64,000 bases of DNA from the NCBI RefSeq assembly GCF_000143415.4, contig NW_003314312.1, forward strand, positions 611,510 through 675,509, in the 5' to 3' direction. The DNA comes from Selaginella moellendorffii. Its lineage: Eukaryota > Streptophyta > Lycopodiopsida > Selaginellales > Selaginellaceae. Made by a program: the position numbers and the translations under genes. The notes under the pieces are model-generated. The model had not been told where the DNA came from and did no database searches. It was given only the letters and a program-made list of their open reading frames with translations. Shown in pieces: positions 35,933 to 47,206 of the stretch (position 1 is its first letter; every line of letters begins with the position of its first letter).

Positions 35933-38900
35933 ACTCCACCACCCATAGACAAAGTTCGATTTCCTCATCGAATGCTAAACGCTTTCATAAAGTAACACCC
36001 GCATGTGTTACCATTTCCATCCTTGGCACCCAGCTAATATCTGTCTATGGTTTGACACCAAAGGCTCACCATGCCTTGTCCATCCTCTAAGGAGCATAGC
36101 CTCTCCAACTTAGAGGCTCATTTGACCACTTATGGTGGTTCTCTCCTTTTATTGGTTTAGTTCTCACTAAACCTGTTAGAGACACCTTCTCTAACTCGAT
36201 CCCACTACTCGTTCTCAAGTGGTCTCACTTTCCAGCGCTATAACCCTTGCACTTTGGAACTTTTAATTCTGACTTCTCGAAGTCAATTTCCTAGGTGTCT
36301 CCGACACTTTGCATTGCACATATTGTGCAACTCCACTTCCTCATCCTAGGAATTTCTCCACTTGAGGGCACCATCATCCTCTGTTCGATTTCATGCCACC
36401 TTTGGGCACTGAGTTTCAGTTATCATATTTTGTGCATATTTTGTGGACAGCCCTATCTTTTGGCTACTTTGCCGCTCCCTCACTTGGAGCTTTTACTTCG
36501 CCAAATTGGAGCACTTAGGAATCCATCCTTGGAAGTTCACTTCCTTTCCCACAAGCCGTTAGCATCAAACACATTAGTGTTCCTTGGCTAACTTTGCCAT
36601 TTAGATCCCTTCCATTAAATTCCATGGCCCAAACTTGGCCACTAGTCCTTTGCTCCTATCCTTGATTGTTGCACCCAACAACATAGAATCACTACCTCCA
36701 TTTTTGAGGTATCCTTTCGGTTCCATAGCAAAGACTCTTCTTTGCCAAGTCCGGAGGATGTTCACCCCTAGTACGTCTCTTTAGCATCTTCTGTTATGGG
36801 CTCTATCCATGGCCCAACTTCGTGACCCTCCCATGGGTCTCTTATAAAGACTACTTTCCTCGGACTCACTATGCCATCGCACGGACATAGTTTATTTCCC
36901 TTAGGTGCTCTTCCCACTTGGTCATCATGACCAAGCCACACCACCTTAAACAGTTCAATTTCAACATTTCGAACCAGGAACTTCATTCCTTAGCCAACCA
37001 AGGACCTTGTCCTTATTTGGCCATAAGATCACCTAGTGATCTCACCTTGGCACCTTAACAGAGTTGCCAAGAGGTACTTGGTCTTCTAGACCTTCAAGTT
37101 GTTGACTATAACCCCGGGGGCATCCTCCACACTTGGCGGTGCACCCAAGCCAGCCCTTACAGCCAAGGGTTCATAGCAATTGAGATTAGGTGTCCCCATC
37201 TCACTCACCACGTCCTTGGTGCCACTTGCACCAAAGCGTTTAAGTTAGATATGCCAAGCTTTCACACTAAGTAATCTAACCGTGCATCACGACTCCAAGG
37301 CATCCCTCGCTTGGTGGTGTGCCCAAATCAGTCTCCACACTAAGAGTCCATGACCACCGAAATATGAGTGTCCTCATATTCCAAACCATCACCATGCCCT
37401 AGTGATTTGGGACTCGAACCCAAGCACTAGAGGGTCGGGACTCGAACCCAACCTTCATATATGCATCTACGGACGGCATCACACAAGATGTCTGGCGTGA
37501 CTCCCCACGCCGGTGCACCAACTTATATTTAAAGCGCGCTACAGATCACAGCTTAGGAACCTAGTTCCTTCGCACTGCCAAGCCCTCTCACTTGACAAGC
37601 CTGTGATCATGCATGGACTCCTCCATGCTCGGCCCCATGGGCCACCCTTTTGAAGTTGGCTCCTTCAACTAGGGTATTCGTTCCCCCCAACTTGCCAATC
37701 TCACTTAGCAAGTCATCTGGCCACCGTAACATGGTTCATGCATAAGTGTGAAAGTCCTTAACCATCGACTTTCGTTCAAAGCCCTCTCTTTGAACACTCG
37801 GGAACTACTTCCCTAACCTTGATAGCCTCGCATCTCGGCAAGCTTCAAGACCACGCTTCTGCTGTGCCACTCTGATTTCGCACGCTCTATAAACCATTTA
37901 CACTTGGACGTCTAGGTATTTATCTACCTAGGAAGAACGTTCAAGGAACTATGTTCCTTAGCTTGCTAAGATCTCTCCTTTCACAAGCTTTCCAATTGCC
38001 ATATAATTTAACATGGACAATCCCATGCCTTAAACTCTCCATGGCATCCTAGTCATTAGTAACAACATGCTTGAGCACCCACTTGATTCTCCACTCCCAA
38101 CTTGCATAACCACCCTTGGTCATGTCTGTCAATTCCTATGGTTCGATTCTACCCCTTTACTACTTGCGTTTTGGCCTCGTATATTTCCTTTGGTCATTCT
38201 CCTCCAAACTAGGAAGATAGTTTTGCGCTTTCTACCATGCCTAGGCAAGTATTCATAGGGATGAACCTACCCGACAGCCTAGGGAGTGGTTCCTCAATTT
38301 GGGTATACTCACCTTATAATCCCACACGTTGGGATTACTGTTGTTACTTATGGGTCTTTATATGCCCATCACTAGCCTTGCCAAAATCCCTTTTTGGCTT
38401 TGTCCTATTTAGGTAGACGGATTTCCCCTGTCTCCGCAACCTTGGACATTTGGATAGCACTTTTTATCTATCATTCACTAAGGACTTTGTCCCTTAGGCC
38501 TTATCCGTGCCCTCACGACCCAAACACCACCTCCTAGTGTTCTAGAGTGCTTCAGTGTCCCAATGATGGCTTCTTTGACAATGAACATTCCTTTTACGAC
38601 ATTGACTTACTATCGCAACATAAGCAATTTCTCCCCCATAAGGGTATATCTAACTTCCTTATCCCAATAAGAAGTCTTAGGTAGTTGCCTTCTACCAGTT
38701 TAACAATTTATTTTGCACCTTTTGCTTAGTTGCCTCATAGTTGTCAAGTCCTACAAGTCATTGCTAGTGCTTCCACACCTCTATCATTATCTGGGTCACC
38801 ACACTCTAACCTCATGCCTTCCAGCATAGGCTATAATATTCCCATTTCCATTGGGATTCCTTTGGAAGGGGTTCCCATAAACCCGCCAACTTGAACTCAA

Positions 38901-39244
38901 GGCAGCACGCCTTGGCACCTTCGGTGTCTCCACACCATCGGCTCCACGAGCATATCCTTATAACACTACTTATTAGTGTTTAGGTTTTTGCCAAGACCAA
39001 TATAGTTGTTCCTCATGCTAACTATCCGTTAGCACCGCACCATAGTGTTTGCACCCAATTTTAGGCCAAAGTTGCTTTCTTCTGGGAACATCTTTCCCAC
39101 CACTTTAATATGGCACATTCTGCCATCAATGAGATACTCACTGTTCTCATACTTGGATCTTATGATCCTCCCCATACCTCATGGGGCACCATACACTTCC
39201 GTCCAAATGCTTCAACCAATCTTGTAGGACCATTCCCTGACTAA
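35933..39244 (-). mobile_element. M3 internal region, 3' portion (non-coding)
   Basis: Aligns in reverse with the M2 internal region from about 20980 to 24913 but lacks the embedded LTR piece. Retains the double T-arm motif near 37400-37460. No protein-coding frame is credible. Confidence 0.8.
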
Positions 39245-39266
39245 GCTCTATTTCGTTAAAGTGGGA
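39245..39266 (+). repeat. Left terminal inverted repeat
   Basis: Identical to the reverse complement of 52936-52957 over 22 bp. Just inside, AAGTGGGA and TCCCACTT (39259-39284 region) form a further short inverted repeat. Confidence 0.85.
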
Positions 39267-39684
39267 ATTGTCATTATCCCACTTGTAAAATAAGGTTTCC
39301 AAACCTTTATATAGTATATAAATATAACAAAATTCAACTGCATTGAGGCACATGCCATTTTATTTTAAACAAGGAAATATCTACTTAATCACTTCTCCTC
39401 CCCCTGCCACTGCTTCACCTCTCTCTTCTCCTTGTCATCGTCATCCAATTTCTTTCCATCCTTTTAATATTGGCTTAGTTGCTCCAAGTCTAGGTGGAGC
39501 CCAAGTCCCCATTCAATCTTTACTTTCCCCTTATTAATAAAACAACTTCGTAAACTTCCAATAACGTGCTGTAACACTTCTAGTATAATGCAAATCCTCT
39601 CAAAGAATTGTCTTTTAATATTAATACAATGGCATGGAACCCCATGCTATAATAAGTTACATTTTTAAATAAATACATGCCATC

Positions 39685-40546
39685 TCAGATTGTTATTTTT
39701 TGCCTCCAACGCCTATACAATAATCTTGGAATTTCATCACTCTCCACACTATCAGGATTTAAACCCAATAGTAATGCCATCTCTTCTCTAATACGTCCAC
39801 GCTCATGTTCAGTGGTCGAAGAAACCATCCGGTTGAGCAGATTATGGAGATGCGGATAGTGCTTGGCTAAACAATATACATGCCATAAATGATGACTGGT
39901 GTCTGTCCGATCAAATGGCTTCTGATATACTATTCCATCTGCCATTTGGTTGATTTCTGCAGCCACCTCCTAGACTGGCCGGTTCTCTATCACCATCGCT
40001 CCAAGCCGTTTTGCAAGGTCCCCCAGAACATACGGTTTCTTCTCCCTAGTTTCCATACTGCAAGAGATGGGGTGCACTGCATATGTGTGCGTGTTCATTG
40101 CAGTTTTAATCGGCGAGTCATCGATGATGAGGATTTCACTTGACTAGCAGTCCGGTTCATCACTACAGCCTCTGGCTTGACGAAGATGGGCTTGCTACCC
40201 CTCACATGGACCATAGTCAAGCAATCCTCCTGCGTTAGGAGAAAGTCAAATGATAATATTACTCGCGTCTGATCATGCATCATCTGTAGCAATGTTAATG
40301 CATTGTGGTGCATCATGGATGTCCAAACTCCCAATTGCAAATTGAACCCGGCCCTCTGTTTTAAGTGTCGCATGGTCATTATTAGATCCCGTAGTTTCTC
40401 CCGTGTGATTAATGTGAATCTGTCTCTTTTGACCAACTTGCGACCGCAGGCTTTGGAGGGTGTAGTGACATTTGAGGACGAGCCACACTCATGGGAGAAA
40501 AGGACACCGTTCAGATCAAAAACGATACAGTACCTTCGCCGTGACT
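39685..40546 (-). pseudogene. Gene A, FCP1/SCP-type HAD phosphatase domain
   Basis: Begins ESRRRYCIVFDLNGVLFSHE: HAD motif I with DLNGV in place of the usual DxDxT. Motif II lies in LGVWTSMMHHNALTLLQMM. After a frameshift near 40145 it continues EILIIDDSPIKTAMNTH, the DDSP motif IV of CTD-phosphatase-like proteins. A TAG interrupts at 39970, and the frame ends at 39685. Asn replaces the second motif I Asp, which may have altered catalysis even before decay. Confidence 0.7.
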
Positions 40547-40593
40547 CTGAAATGAAATGTGTCAGCATAAAAAATGGTACAAGTCAAATTTAC

Positions 40594-41181
40594 CATCTAC
40601 AATATTAGCGAATGGTGCTCCCGATGGTCGTTGAGAGGGTTTTGGTCGAGGAAACGTGAAGGGCGAAAATACTCTCCTTTGCAATGTGGGGTCAATCGCA
40701 TCCGATGGCGTGTGGGCACATGCCATTTCAGCTGTAGACTCTGGTACAACTAGCTCAACAGTGGCATGGGGTGGTTCCGATGGCGTGTGATCACACGCCA
40801 TTTCAGCTGGTGCCTTCGTTGGCAAAGTGGACATGACCGAACAGGCAACAGGGGCGGTGTAGGGAGGTTCCAACGGCGCGTAGTCAGATGATTGGGCACA
40901 CGTTGAGTCCGTTGGAAATGAGGATACGACCGGCTTGGCGGCTGGGGCGGCCTCATGCGGGTCCAATGGCGCCTGGTCACCGTCAGTTGGATACGTGGAC
41001 AAGATTGACTCAGTGGTATGGGCAGCATCAAGTGGAGCATGGTCAGCTTGCTTGGCATTGATATGGATAGTAGCCTCCACCAGCTCTGATGACTCTTGCA
41101 GGCAAGTAGAGTCCACTTGCGGATCCATATGCATGTCCAAATATCTCCCTTCGATTGAGATGGTATCCTCCCTACTGGCTA
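40594..41181 (-). pseudogene. Gene A, Pro/Ala-rich repeat exon
   Basis: Contains four or five degenerate protein repeats around D(H/Y/Q)APL(D/E)PP, then AAP and a ST.PT motif. The last two repeats include MACDHTPSE (40801-40780) and MACAHTPSD (40726-40705), encoded by copies of the 22-bp palindrome. Flanked by short introns 41182-41228 and 40547-40593, each 47 bp. Confidence 0.55.
40780..40801. repeat. Perfect 22-bp palindrome in coding sequence
   Basis: ATGGCGTGTGA followed by its exact reverse complement. It sits in the Pro/Ala-rich exon of gene A and encodes MACDHTPS in frame, matched by an imperfect copy 54 bp upstream in window coordinates (MACAHTPS). Confidence 0.8.
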
Positions 41182-41449
41182 CTAAAAACAAACTCATTAG
41201 CACATTGAATCGACTATACTGTATTTACCATCAACTGCTATTGAGGAACTAGGACCGATATCACTTGGGCGCACTGCTGATTCTGAAGGATTAGACATAC
41301 ATTTCGACCCTTGCTTGGCACTATCCTTCCTCGACACTAAAGGCTAGAGTTTGTATCTTAATTCAACTGAATAATCTCTACTTACCATTTGCTTTGCGAC
41401 CTACATAGACAATGTTAGAAATGGTAAAAGGTTAGGAATGGATGTACTA

Positions 41450-42009
41450 TTATTTTCCTGATGGTTTGTCTTGTATGACCTTCCTCTGTTGCTCTTTGGC
41501 CACCTCAGGCTGGCCATCATCGTCATCATCGTCGTCGTCGTTATTGTGATCATCACCATTGTGAGGACCATCCATGTCCTCTTCATCCTCCTCTTCTTCG
41601 TCCTCCTCTTCTTTGTCCTCCTCTTCGTCCTTCTGCTCTTCCTGCTCATTATCTTTCTTTGGCTCCTCATGCCCCTCCTGCATTTCTTCCATAGGCTGCT
41701 CAGGCTGGATGGCTTGTTCTTCCAGGACCATCTTGGGAAAATCATCTGGCTGAGTCTCCATCTCAAAATACAAGACATCCATAGCCTGTTTTAGTGCGTG
41801 ACCTAGGACTGTATCCTCACCCGACTGTCTTAACATGGTTTCTGCACGTTCTTGCACCCTTCAAAGACGACAAGATGAGAAAAACGTGGCCCTGACTTGA
41901 AAAGCATCCCTCATCCATTGTACCTCTCCATTGAGATTGGGGAAGGGGAGTCCGCCATAGGAATCTGAGTCAGGAGGTGGTGACTGGCTGCTTTCACTCA
42001 GCCCTTGAT
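41450..42009 (-). pseudogene. Gene A, acidic linker exon
   Basis: Reads QWMRDAFQVRATFF, a TGA at 41861, then ETMLRQSGEDTVLGHALKQA and a stretch of about 60 residues of Glu and Asp (DDDDDDDD near 41530) before KEQQRKVIQDKPSGK. The acid run suggests a disordered linker. A GT at about 41490 and AG at 41401 may define an intron that removes the final stop. Confidence 0.5.
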
Positions 42010-42513
42010 CTGCAATGAATGGCATGAGCACACACGCCATAACCCGAGGCATTACCTATCATCTTTTCATTGCCCTTCTTCCTTTTCGAATCAAACGCCT
42101 CTGATCCCGACGACTGTCCAACGTGCTTTTGCTTTTTATGACCACTGTCAGTTTGAGCTTGGCTGGTGCTTGCCTATTTTGCCTTTGAAGAAGTGTCTCC
42201 TGCAAGGAATGGCATGAGACCACACGCCATTGCAAATATAATTTGTACCTCCTTTTTTCCTATTGCTTGTCTGTTTGTCCTTCTTCGACGCGCCACCAGT
42301 GCGCTTTTCAGTCCTTGTGTCTAAATATTCACAACGATCTATAATCAAAATGGCGTGAGGCCTCACGTGACTTTACCTTGTGCAGGTTGTGAGCTCGGCC
42401 CAACATGGGTATCTTCAACAGTAGCTGTTAACGCCGTTTCAGCATCTGGGGGTGGCCACGCTCCTGCATACAGAGCTTGTGAGATAACATTTAAACTTAA
42501 AGTGCGTACTCAC
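42010..42513 (-). other. Cluster of four ultra-short introns
   Basis: Introns at 42464-42513 (50 bp), 42339-42376 (38 bp), 42200-42248 (49 bp) and 42010-42055 (46 bp), each GT...AG on the minus strand and frame-consistent with neighbouring exons. The last three consist largely of one palindrome copy each (42350-42368, 42209-42230, 42019-42040). Confidence 0.55.
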
Positions 42514-45070
42514 CAGGTTCGTAGAAAAGATACTATTTTTCTTTGGCAACTGTAATTATATGCTCCATTGAAGTCACCTCTTCAATGGAGTTTGTCACCG
42601 CAACACACGGGACACCCTTGAGTAGTGCGGCTCGAAAGAATAGTCCGCCGCAGTTGTACTCGACAACGCATTTGCCCTTGGAGTCGGAAGCAAGTGACCC
42701 ACCCGCTATTGCGTTGAAGACCCAGCTGAGCATTTCCCATGCTGCACCTGGAGCTTTCTCTGGATTCGAAAGCTCCATAGCCGTCTTCAGTTCCTCAGGC
42801 ACGGGTAAATTGACCTCCCTCAAATCAATTCGATCGGCCTTGTCGAACGAAGCTGGGAAGTCACTCCAGTCCCACTCTGCTGCAGGACCAATAACAAGGG
42901 CGAGTGTGAAGATGCGGACATTCGTCGGTATCTTCTTCTTAGCCATTATCCCATGGATCTCCTGCATTTCCTTGCCTTTCAACCGAGCCTTCACCTCGTT
43001 CAAGGCCTTCCAGAACTTGTGATAGGATTCGGAGTCGTAGATCATATAGTTGACTGAAGATTCCACCTCCGCAAGTCCCACCATTAAGTCAATGATGGAG
43101 CTGACTTCGTCTGCATGAGTGATCTCCTCATTTGTGAAGTCCATCACACAAAAGATGTTCTTGACCTGCTCATCTCCACGGGAAACGATGCTCCTCCACC
43201 TTTGATCCTCATCCGAATTCATGTATACCCGGTAAGGTTCTCGATAGGCCTCTGCTGCGGGGTCGAGCTGTTTCTGAAGCCGGCGGTCGATATCCCTCTT
43301 AATGAAATTTGGATACTGATCCAACTTCTCAGCTTTACTTTTCGTGGCATCCCGCAGCAGATCGATGAACTTGGGGGCCCCCTTCACGTACTTGTCGATG
43401 TCTTCATTTGACAACTCCAGCTCTTCCATCATCTCTTGCGTGGTGTCGATGCTCACCCTCTCCACGGCCACTTGCTCGAAGATCTAATCCTTCAATAGCG
43501 CACGAGCTCTCAGAGTCGTGCACAAGTCCTCGTATGTCACAATATGGCCGGGAGTCATTTTGGTCTTATTGAAGACTACCTCACCACGTAGAAGAGCATT
43601 AGCCACTGTCAGAAGGTCGTCGTCATCTAGAGACCGCGAGAAACGCAAGGCGTTGAGCTTCAAATCATTGAGCTTCCGGCCGTCCTCCACACCCATTGAG
43701 TTTAGCAACTCCCCATCATAGTACCTCCTCAGCACATCTACCCATTTGTCAAAAACAACTTTTGTCGCGAGTAGAATGTTATGGATGCTGAGTGTGTCAT
43801 TGACCTCCAGTGTTTTCGAGAGAAGACTCGAGAATTCCTGCAATGGAAATGGCGTGAGGCCACATGCTATGCCACATGCAACGAGGCTTACCTGCCAGGC
43901 GCTAGTTGCTAGTGCACGTCCTTGTCCTGGTTTTTGTGGCTTCTTCAGTTGAACCCAGAGCTTCCGTGTTCGTGCCAATGTCTTGTGCAGACCCGATTTG
44001 TAGCACGTTTCTTGCTTGACATTCTGCGCGTGGGAGATGGATATGATAGATCGGAGGGGCGAGTTGCCTTTTATCAGGCGGACAACTCTTGTTTTGAAGA
44101 CTTTCTTCACCTCCTCACCCACCATAATATCCACAACTATCTCTTGCATCGCCAAGCTAGAATGCTGCCCGGAGATGGCATAGAACCGGATGTTCTGATC
44201 GTCCAACACCTTCCTATTGATCAAGTCTGGAAACCTCGTCTCGCCCTTCATTGTTCGGTAGTAGGGGATCACATCTGCGATGTCGGGTGTTACTGGACTT
44301 GCCAGCATCTTTTGTTTCAGTTTCTCCACCCACTCATCAGATACTAGCCTGTGGTTATATTTGCTTTGGATGTCGATACGGCTCATGTCGATTGTATATA
44401 CTTTGTTGGAATAGTAACAAGTACTATTATCTGCGACGATTTTTGCTGCCTCTTCTTGCTCTTTCTGCTCTTTGCGGCTCTTCTTTTTGGTGGGTGTAGT
44501 GTTCGAACCCGAGGCAATGGCATCACCGAGTAGCTTCTTTTTTGGAGCAGGAGAGTCGGACGTCGGCTTGAGCTTGACCACCCTTTTTTGCTTCGGGGTA
44601 GTTTCCAGATCGACCCCCTTCCCCTTCGCTTCGCGAACTGGAGGCACTCTCAACGACTCAATGTTGGAATATAGTTTTTGAACACTGCCGTAGGTGAGGT
44701 CTGTGGATTCCATGTGATCTTCATAGACCCGCAGCGTCTTTGAAATTGTGGGCCTCCTGGACAACCTCTCCCTAGCTCCCTCTAGGAATTCCTCATAGCC
44801 GCTGCCCCCCTCCGGGAAGCCGCTAGGATGTGCAAGGTGGATCTTGAAGGCGGACGCTGTCTCTACCACAAGTGCCAGTCCATATTCTTGCATGAAACTG
44901 CATGGAGTGTCTGTCACTTGGATGAGGATCCCCATGCATTCTTTTCTCCCACCATTTGTGTTGTACAGCCTCAGATCCTCACCTTCCATCCCGAAAGTCC
45001 AACTGGTGAGCTCCTCCCCCTTCTCTACATCCACATTGACAGTGGCTGGAAGAAGAACGCAATTCCTCGC
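42514..45070 (-). pseudogene. Gene A, N-terminal part with ParB/Srx-like domain
   Basis: About 840 codons with two in-frame TAGs (43484, 42533) and a 54-bp intron (43838-43891). Near residue 150-215 (numbered from 45091) is a Lys-rich basic stretch. Residues 230-345 read VYTIDMSRIDIQSKYNHRLV, EWVEKLKQKM and then FYAISGQHSSLAMQEI, which fits the ParB N-terminal pattern (a site residue, then L..L..SI, then a GxxRxxA box, here GQHSSLA). The Arg of the classical box is not conserved. The remainder (KYVKGAPKFIDLLRDATKSK and on) is unfamiliar. Confidence 0.5.
43838..43891 (-). other. 54-bp intron containing the palindrome
   Basis: GTAAGCCTCG at the 5' end and CATTGCAG at the 3' end on the minus strand, with a palindrome copy (43849-43870) forming the middle. 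Its length is a multiple of three and it has no stop, so the frame stays open whether or not it is removed. Confidence 0.55.
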
Positions 45071-45309
45071 CTGTTCAGAAATGCACAACAATTAGAGCTG
45101 ACAGATGAAAAGCTAGCAGCTGGAAATAACGTGAGGCCACACGCCATTCACCACTGCATCAGATGTCTTGAGGCTGCATCCTAAGATGGCGTGAGGCTAC
45201 ACGCCATCTGTAACCAGACTGCACTCGAGAGCCTAATCGGTGCATGCCAATGTTGCTACTGAATGGCATGTGGCCTCATGCCATTTTCTACTTGGCCTAA
45301 AAGACTTAC
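45071..45309 (-). other. First intron of gene A with three palindromes
   Basis: Begins GTAAGTCTTT directly after an ATG (45312-45310) and ends TTTCTGAACAG before GCGAGGAAT. Palindromes lie at 45263-45284, 45186-45207 and 45126-45147. If correct, the start codon stands alone at the end of exon 1. Confidence 0.5.
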
Positions 45310-45312
45310 CAT

Positions 45313-45700
45313 TTGAAGCCGAATGGAGGCGTGACAATCGAGGCTGGACTCGCTGGCGAATGTGCACTGTGTGTGCAACGGATCGTAGCAGCAAGGCTAC
45401 TCTGCCACTTACAGTTGGAGAGTGGCGCTGAAATCTCCCGGGACGCCAAGTGGGCTGCGTGTGGGTGGCGGAGTGGGCGGCGGAGTTGGCGGCGAAGTTA
45501 CAAACTGGGTGTGTCTTGAAGTGGACGCCGATGCACACGAGTGCAATGCGAGCGCGAGTGTGATGCAAGCGCGAGTGGAAGCCGATGCACACGAGAAACC
45601 TGTAGAGAAGGTAGATGAGCGCGAATGTGAGCGTGATTGCGATGCGAGCGCGAGTACGACGCAAAACCTAACCTCACACGCGCGAAATGTCACAACAGTT
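45313..45700 (-). other. GC-rich leader region of gene A
   Basis: Upstream of the proposed ATG, with repeated GCGAGCGCGAGT and GATGCACACGAG words. An open minus frame of 143 codons crosses it, but the product is Arg/His-rich and not convincing. More likely a 5' untranslated exon and promoter-proximal DNA. It mirrors the GC-rich leader of gene B. Confidence 0.35.
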
Positions 45701-46325
45701 GGTAATCCCGCCACGTCATCATTCCTCGGACTTGGGCGCCACCATTAATTTCTGGATCGCCGCGCGCATGCATGCACGTGAAATGCAAAAGAAATCCGCA
45801 ACGTCATCATTCCTCAGACTGCATGCACGCGAAATCCAAAAGAAAGATCATGATTGGGATATCATTTAATACCCTCGCTATATTTATACCATGCATGATT
45901 GGATATTCCAAAACATCTTGTATTTCCAAAAATGCTAGATGTTCAGCTAAATAAAGAATGGTATACAATGTCCTTCTTGATGACCCTGCAAAGAAGCATC
46001 TCGATCGGACACCACATGAGACCACACGAGCCTTACAATGTTTCAGGGGCATTTGCCATAGATCCGACTGTTATTTTGCTCCAAGATTCTACAGTTTGGT
46101 GTGCATTGACCTTTCCATCGACACTGCAAAGGGACATCACAATCAGATGCGGGATCACAAGAAACCAACTTCACTAACTCTGGTTTCACCAAGATCTACG
46201 TAAGGAGTTATGAAATGAAAGGACCCTTCTATTGAAATGTGTTTATGGTCCTAGGGGCATTGTGACATATCAAAGGATTTTGCATCAAGTTCTGTATTTG
46301 CATGTTTATCAAGCTACTGAATTGC

Positions 46326-46350
46326 TAAACCCTAAACCCTAAACCCTAAA
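46326..46350 (+). repeat. Interstitial telomere-type array, copy 1
   Basis: About three and a half units of CCCTAAA (TAAACCCTAAACCCTAAACC and on), the plant telomere sequence in the C-rich orientation, located in duplicated block A. Confidence 0.8.
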
Positions 46351-47186
46351 CATGTGGCAAATGCTGCGTGAAGAAAGATGCCCTTTTTGGGCAAATGTTG
46401 TAAGAGGCAGATGCCGAGCAGTTACACGGCGAATAATCTTGGCGCGGATCGCTGACATAGGATGGCAAAGTTCGAATCACTGACATGGCACAGCTGGATC
46501 GAGGCAAGGACATGATGTGACAAAGTTCAACGTTCGACAGCAAAGTCTAGAAGCTACTCAGTTTGAAATTTGTAAGAGGAATTATAAGATCTAGTTTGTC
46601 AGAGGATTTGATATGACGTTCAAGCGTGTGGGCTCATGCAATTTTGATCCTAAAAAATGCACCAAAAAATGCTCGGCATCATCTGGCGTTATCTCTTGAA
46701 TGGCGTGGGGCCGCATGCCATTTTCAGGGGCACATAGAAGTATATTCCTAGAATATTCTGACACGCGTTTTGAGTTTTCTAGAGATCCAACCGTTAGATC
46801 GCAACTAGATTTTATAGAATGGTATACAATGTCTTTCTTGATGACCCTACAAAGAAGCATCTCGATCGGACACCACATGAGACCACACGAGCCTTACAAT
46901 GTTTCAGGGGCATTTGCCATAGATCCGACCGTTATTTTGCTCCAAGATTTTACAGTTTGGTGTGCATTGACCTTTCCATCGACACTGCAAAGGGACATCA
47001 CAATCAGATGTGGGATCACAAGAAACCAACTTCACTAACTCTGGTTTCACCAAGATCTATGTAAGGAGTTATGAAATGAAAGGACCCTCTCTATTGAAAT
47101 GTGTTTATGGTCTTAGGGGCATTGTGACATATCAAAGGATTTTGCATCAAGTTCTGTATTTGCATGTTTATCAAGCTACTGAATTG

Positions 47187-47206
47187 CTAAACCCTAAACC
47201 CTAAAC
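47187..47206 (+). repeat. Interstitial telomere-type array, copy 2
   Basis: The same position in the second block A copy, one unit shorter (about two and a half CCCTAAA). The arrays predate the duplication and differ by one repeat. Confidence 0.8.

Larger units (their letters stand above)
39685..45312 (-). pseudogene. Transposon gene A: ParB-like to HAD-phosphatase, multi-exon
   Basis: Proposed exon chain on the minus strand: ATG at 45312-45310, then 45070-43892, 43837-42514, 42463-42377, 42338-42249, 42199-42056, 42009 to about 41490, a possible 15-nt exon 41400-41386, 41343-41229, 41181-40594 and 40546 to a stop at 39685. Each junction has GT and AG, and the frame is kept across them. In-frame stops at 43484 (TAG), 42533 (TAG), 42174 (TAG), 41861 (TGA) and 39970 (TAG), plus a frameshift near 40145, mark it as inactive. 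Whether it was one gene or two adjacent ones cannot be settled without transcripts. Confidence 0.6.

Noticed and set aside
41471-41794. Plus-strand hydrophobic ORF (poly-Leu/Val/Ile, membrane-like)
   Set aside because: It is the antisense of the Glu/Asp-rich linker of gene A.
46326-46350. A chromosome end
   Set aside because: Only about three CCCTAAA units within duplicated unique sequence; interstitial.
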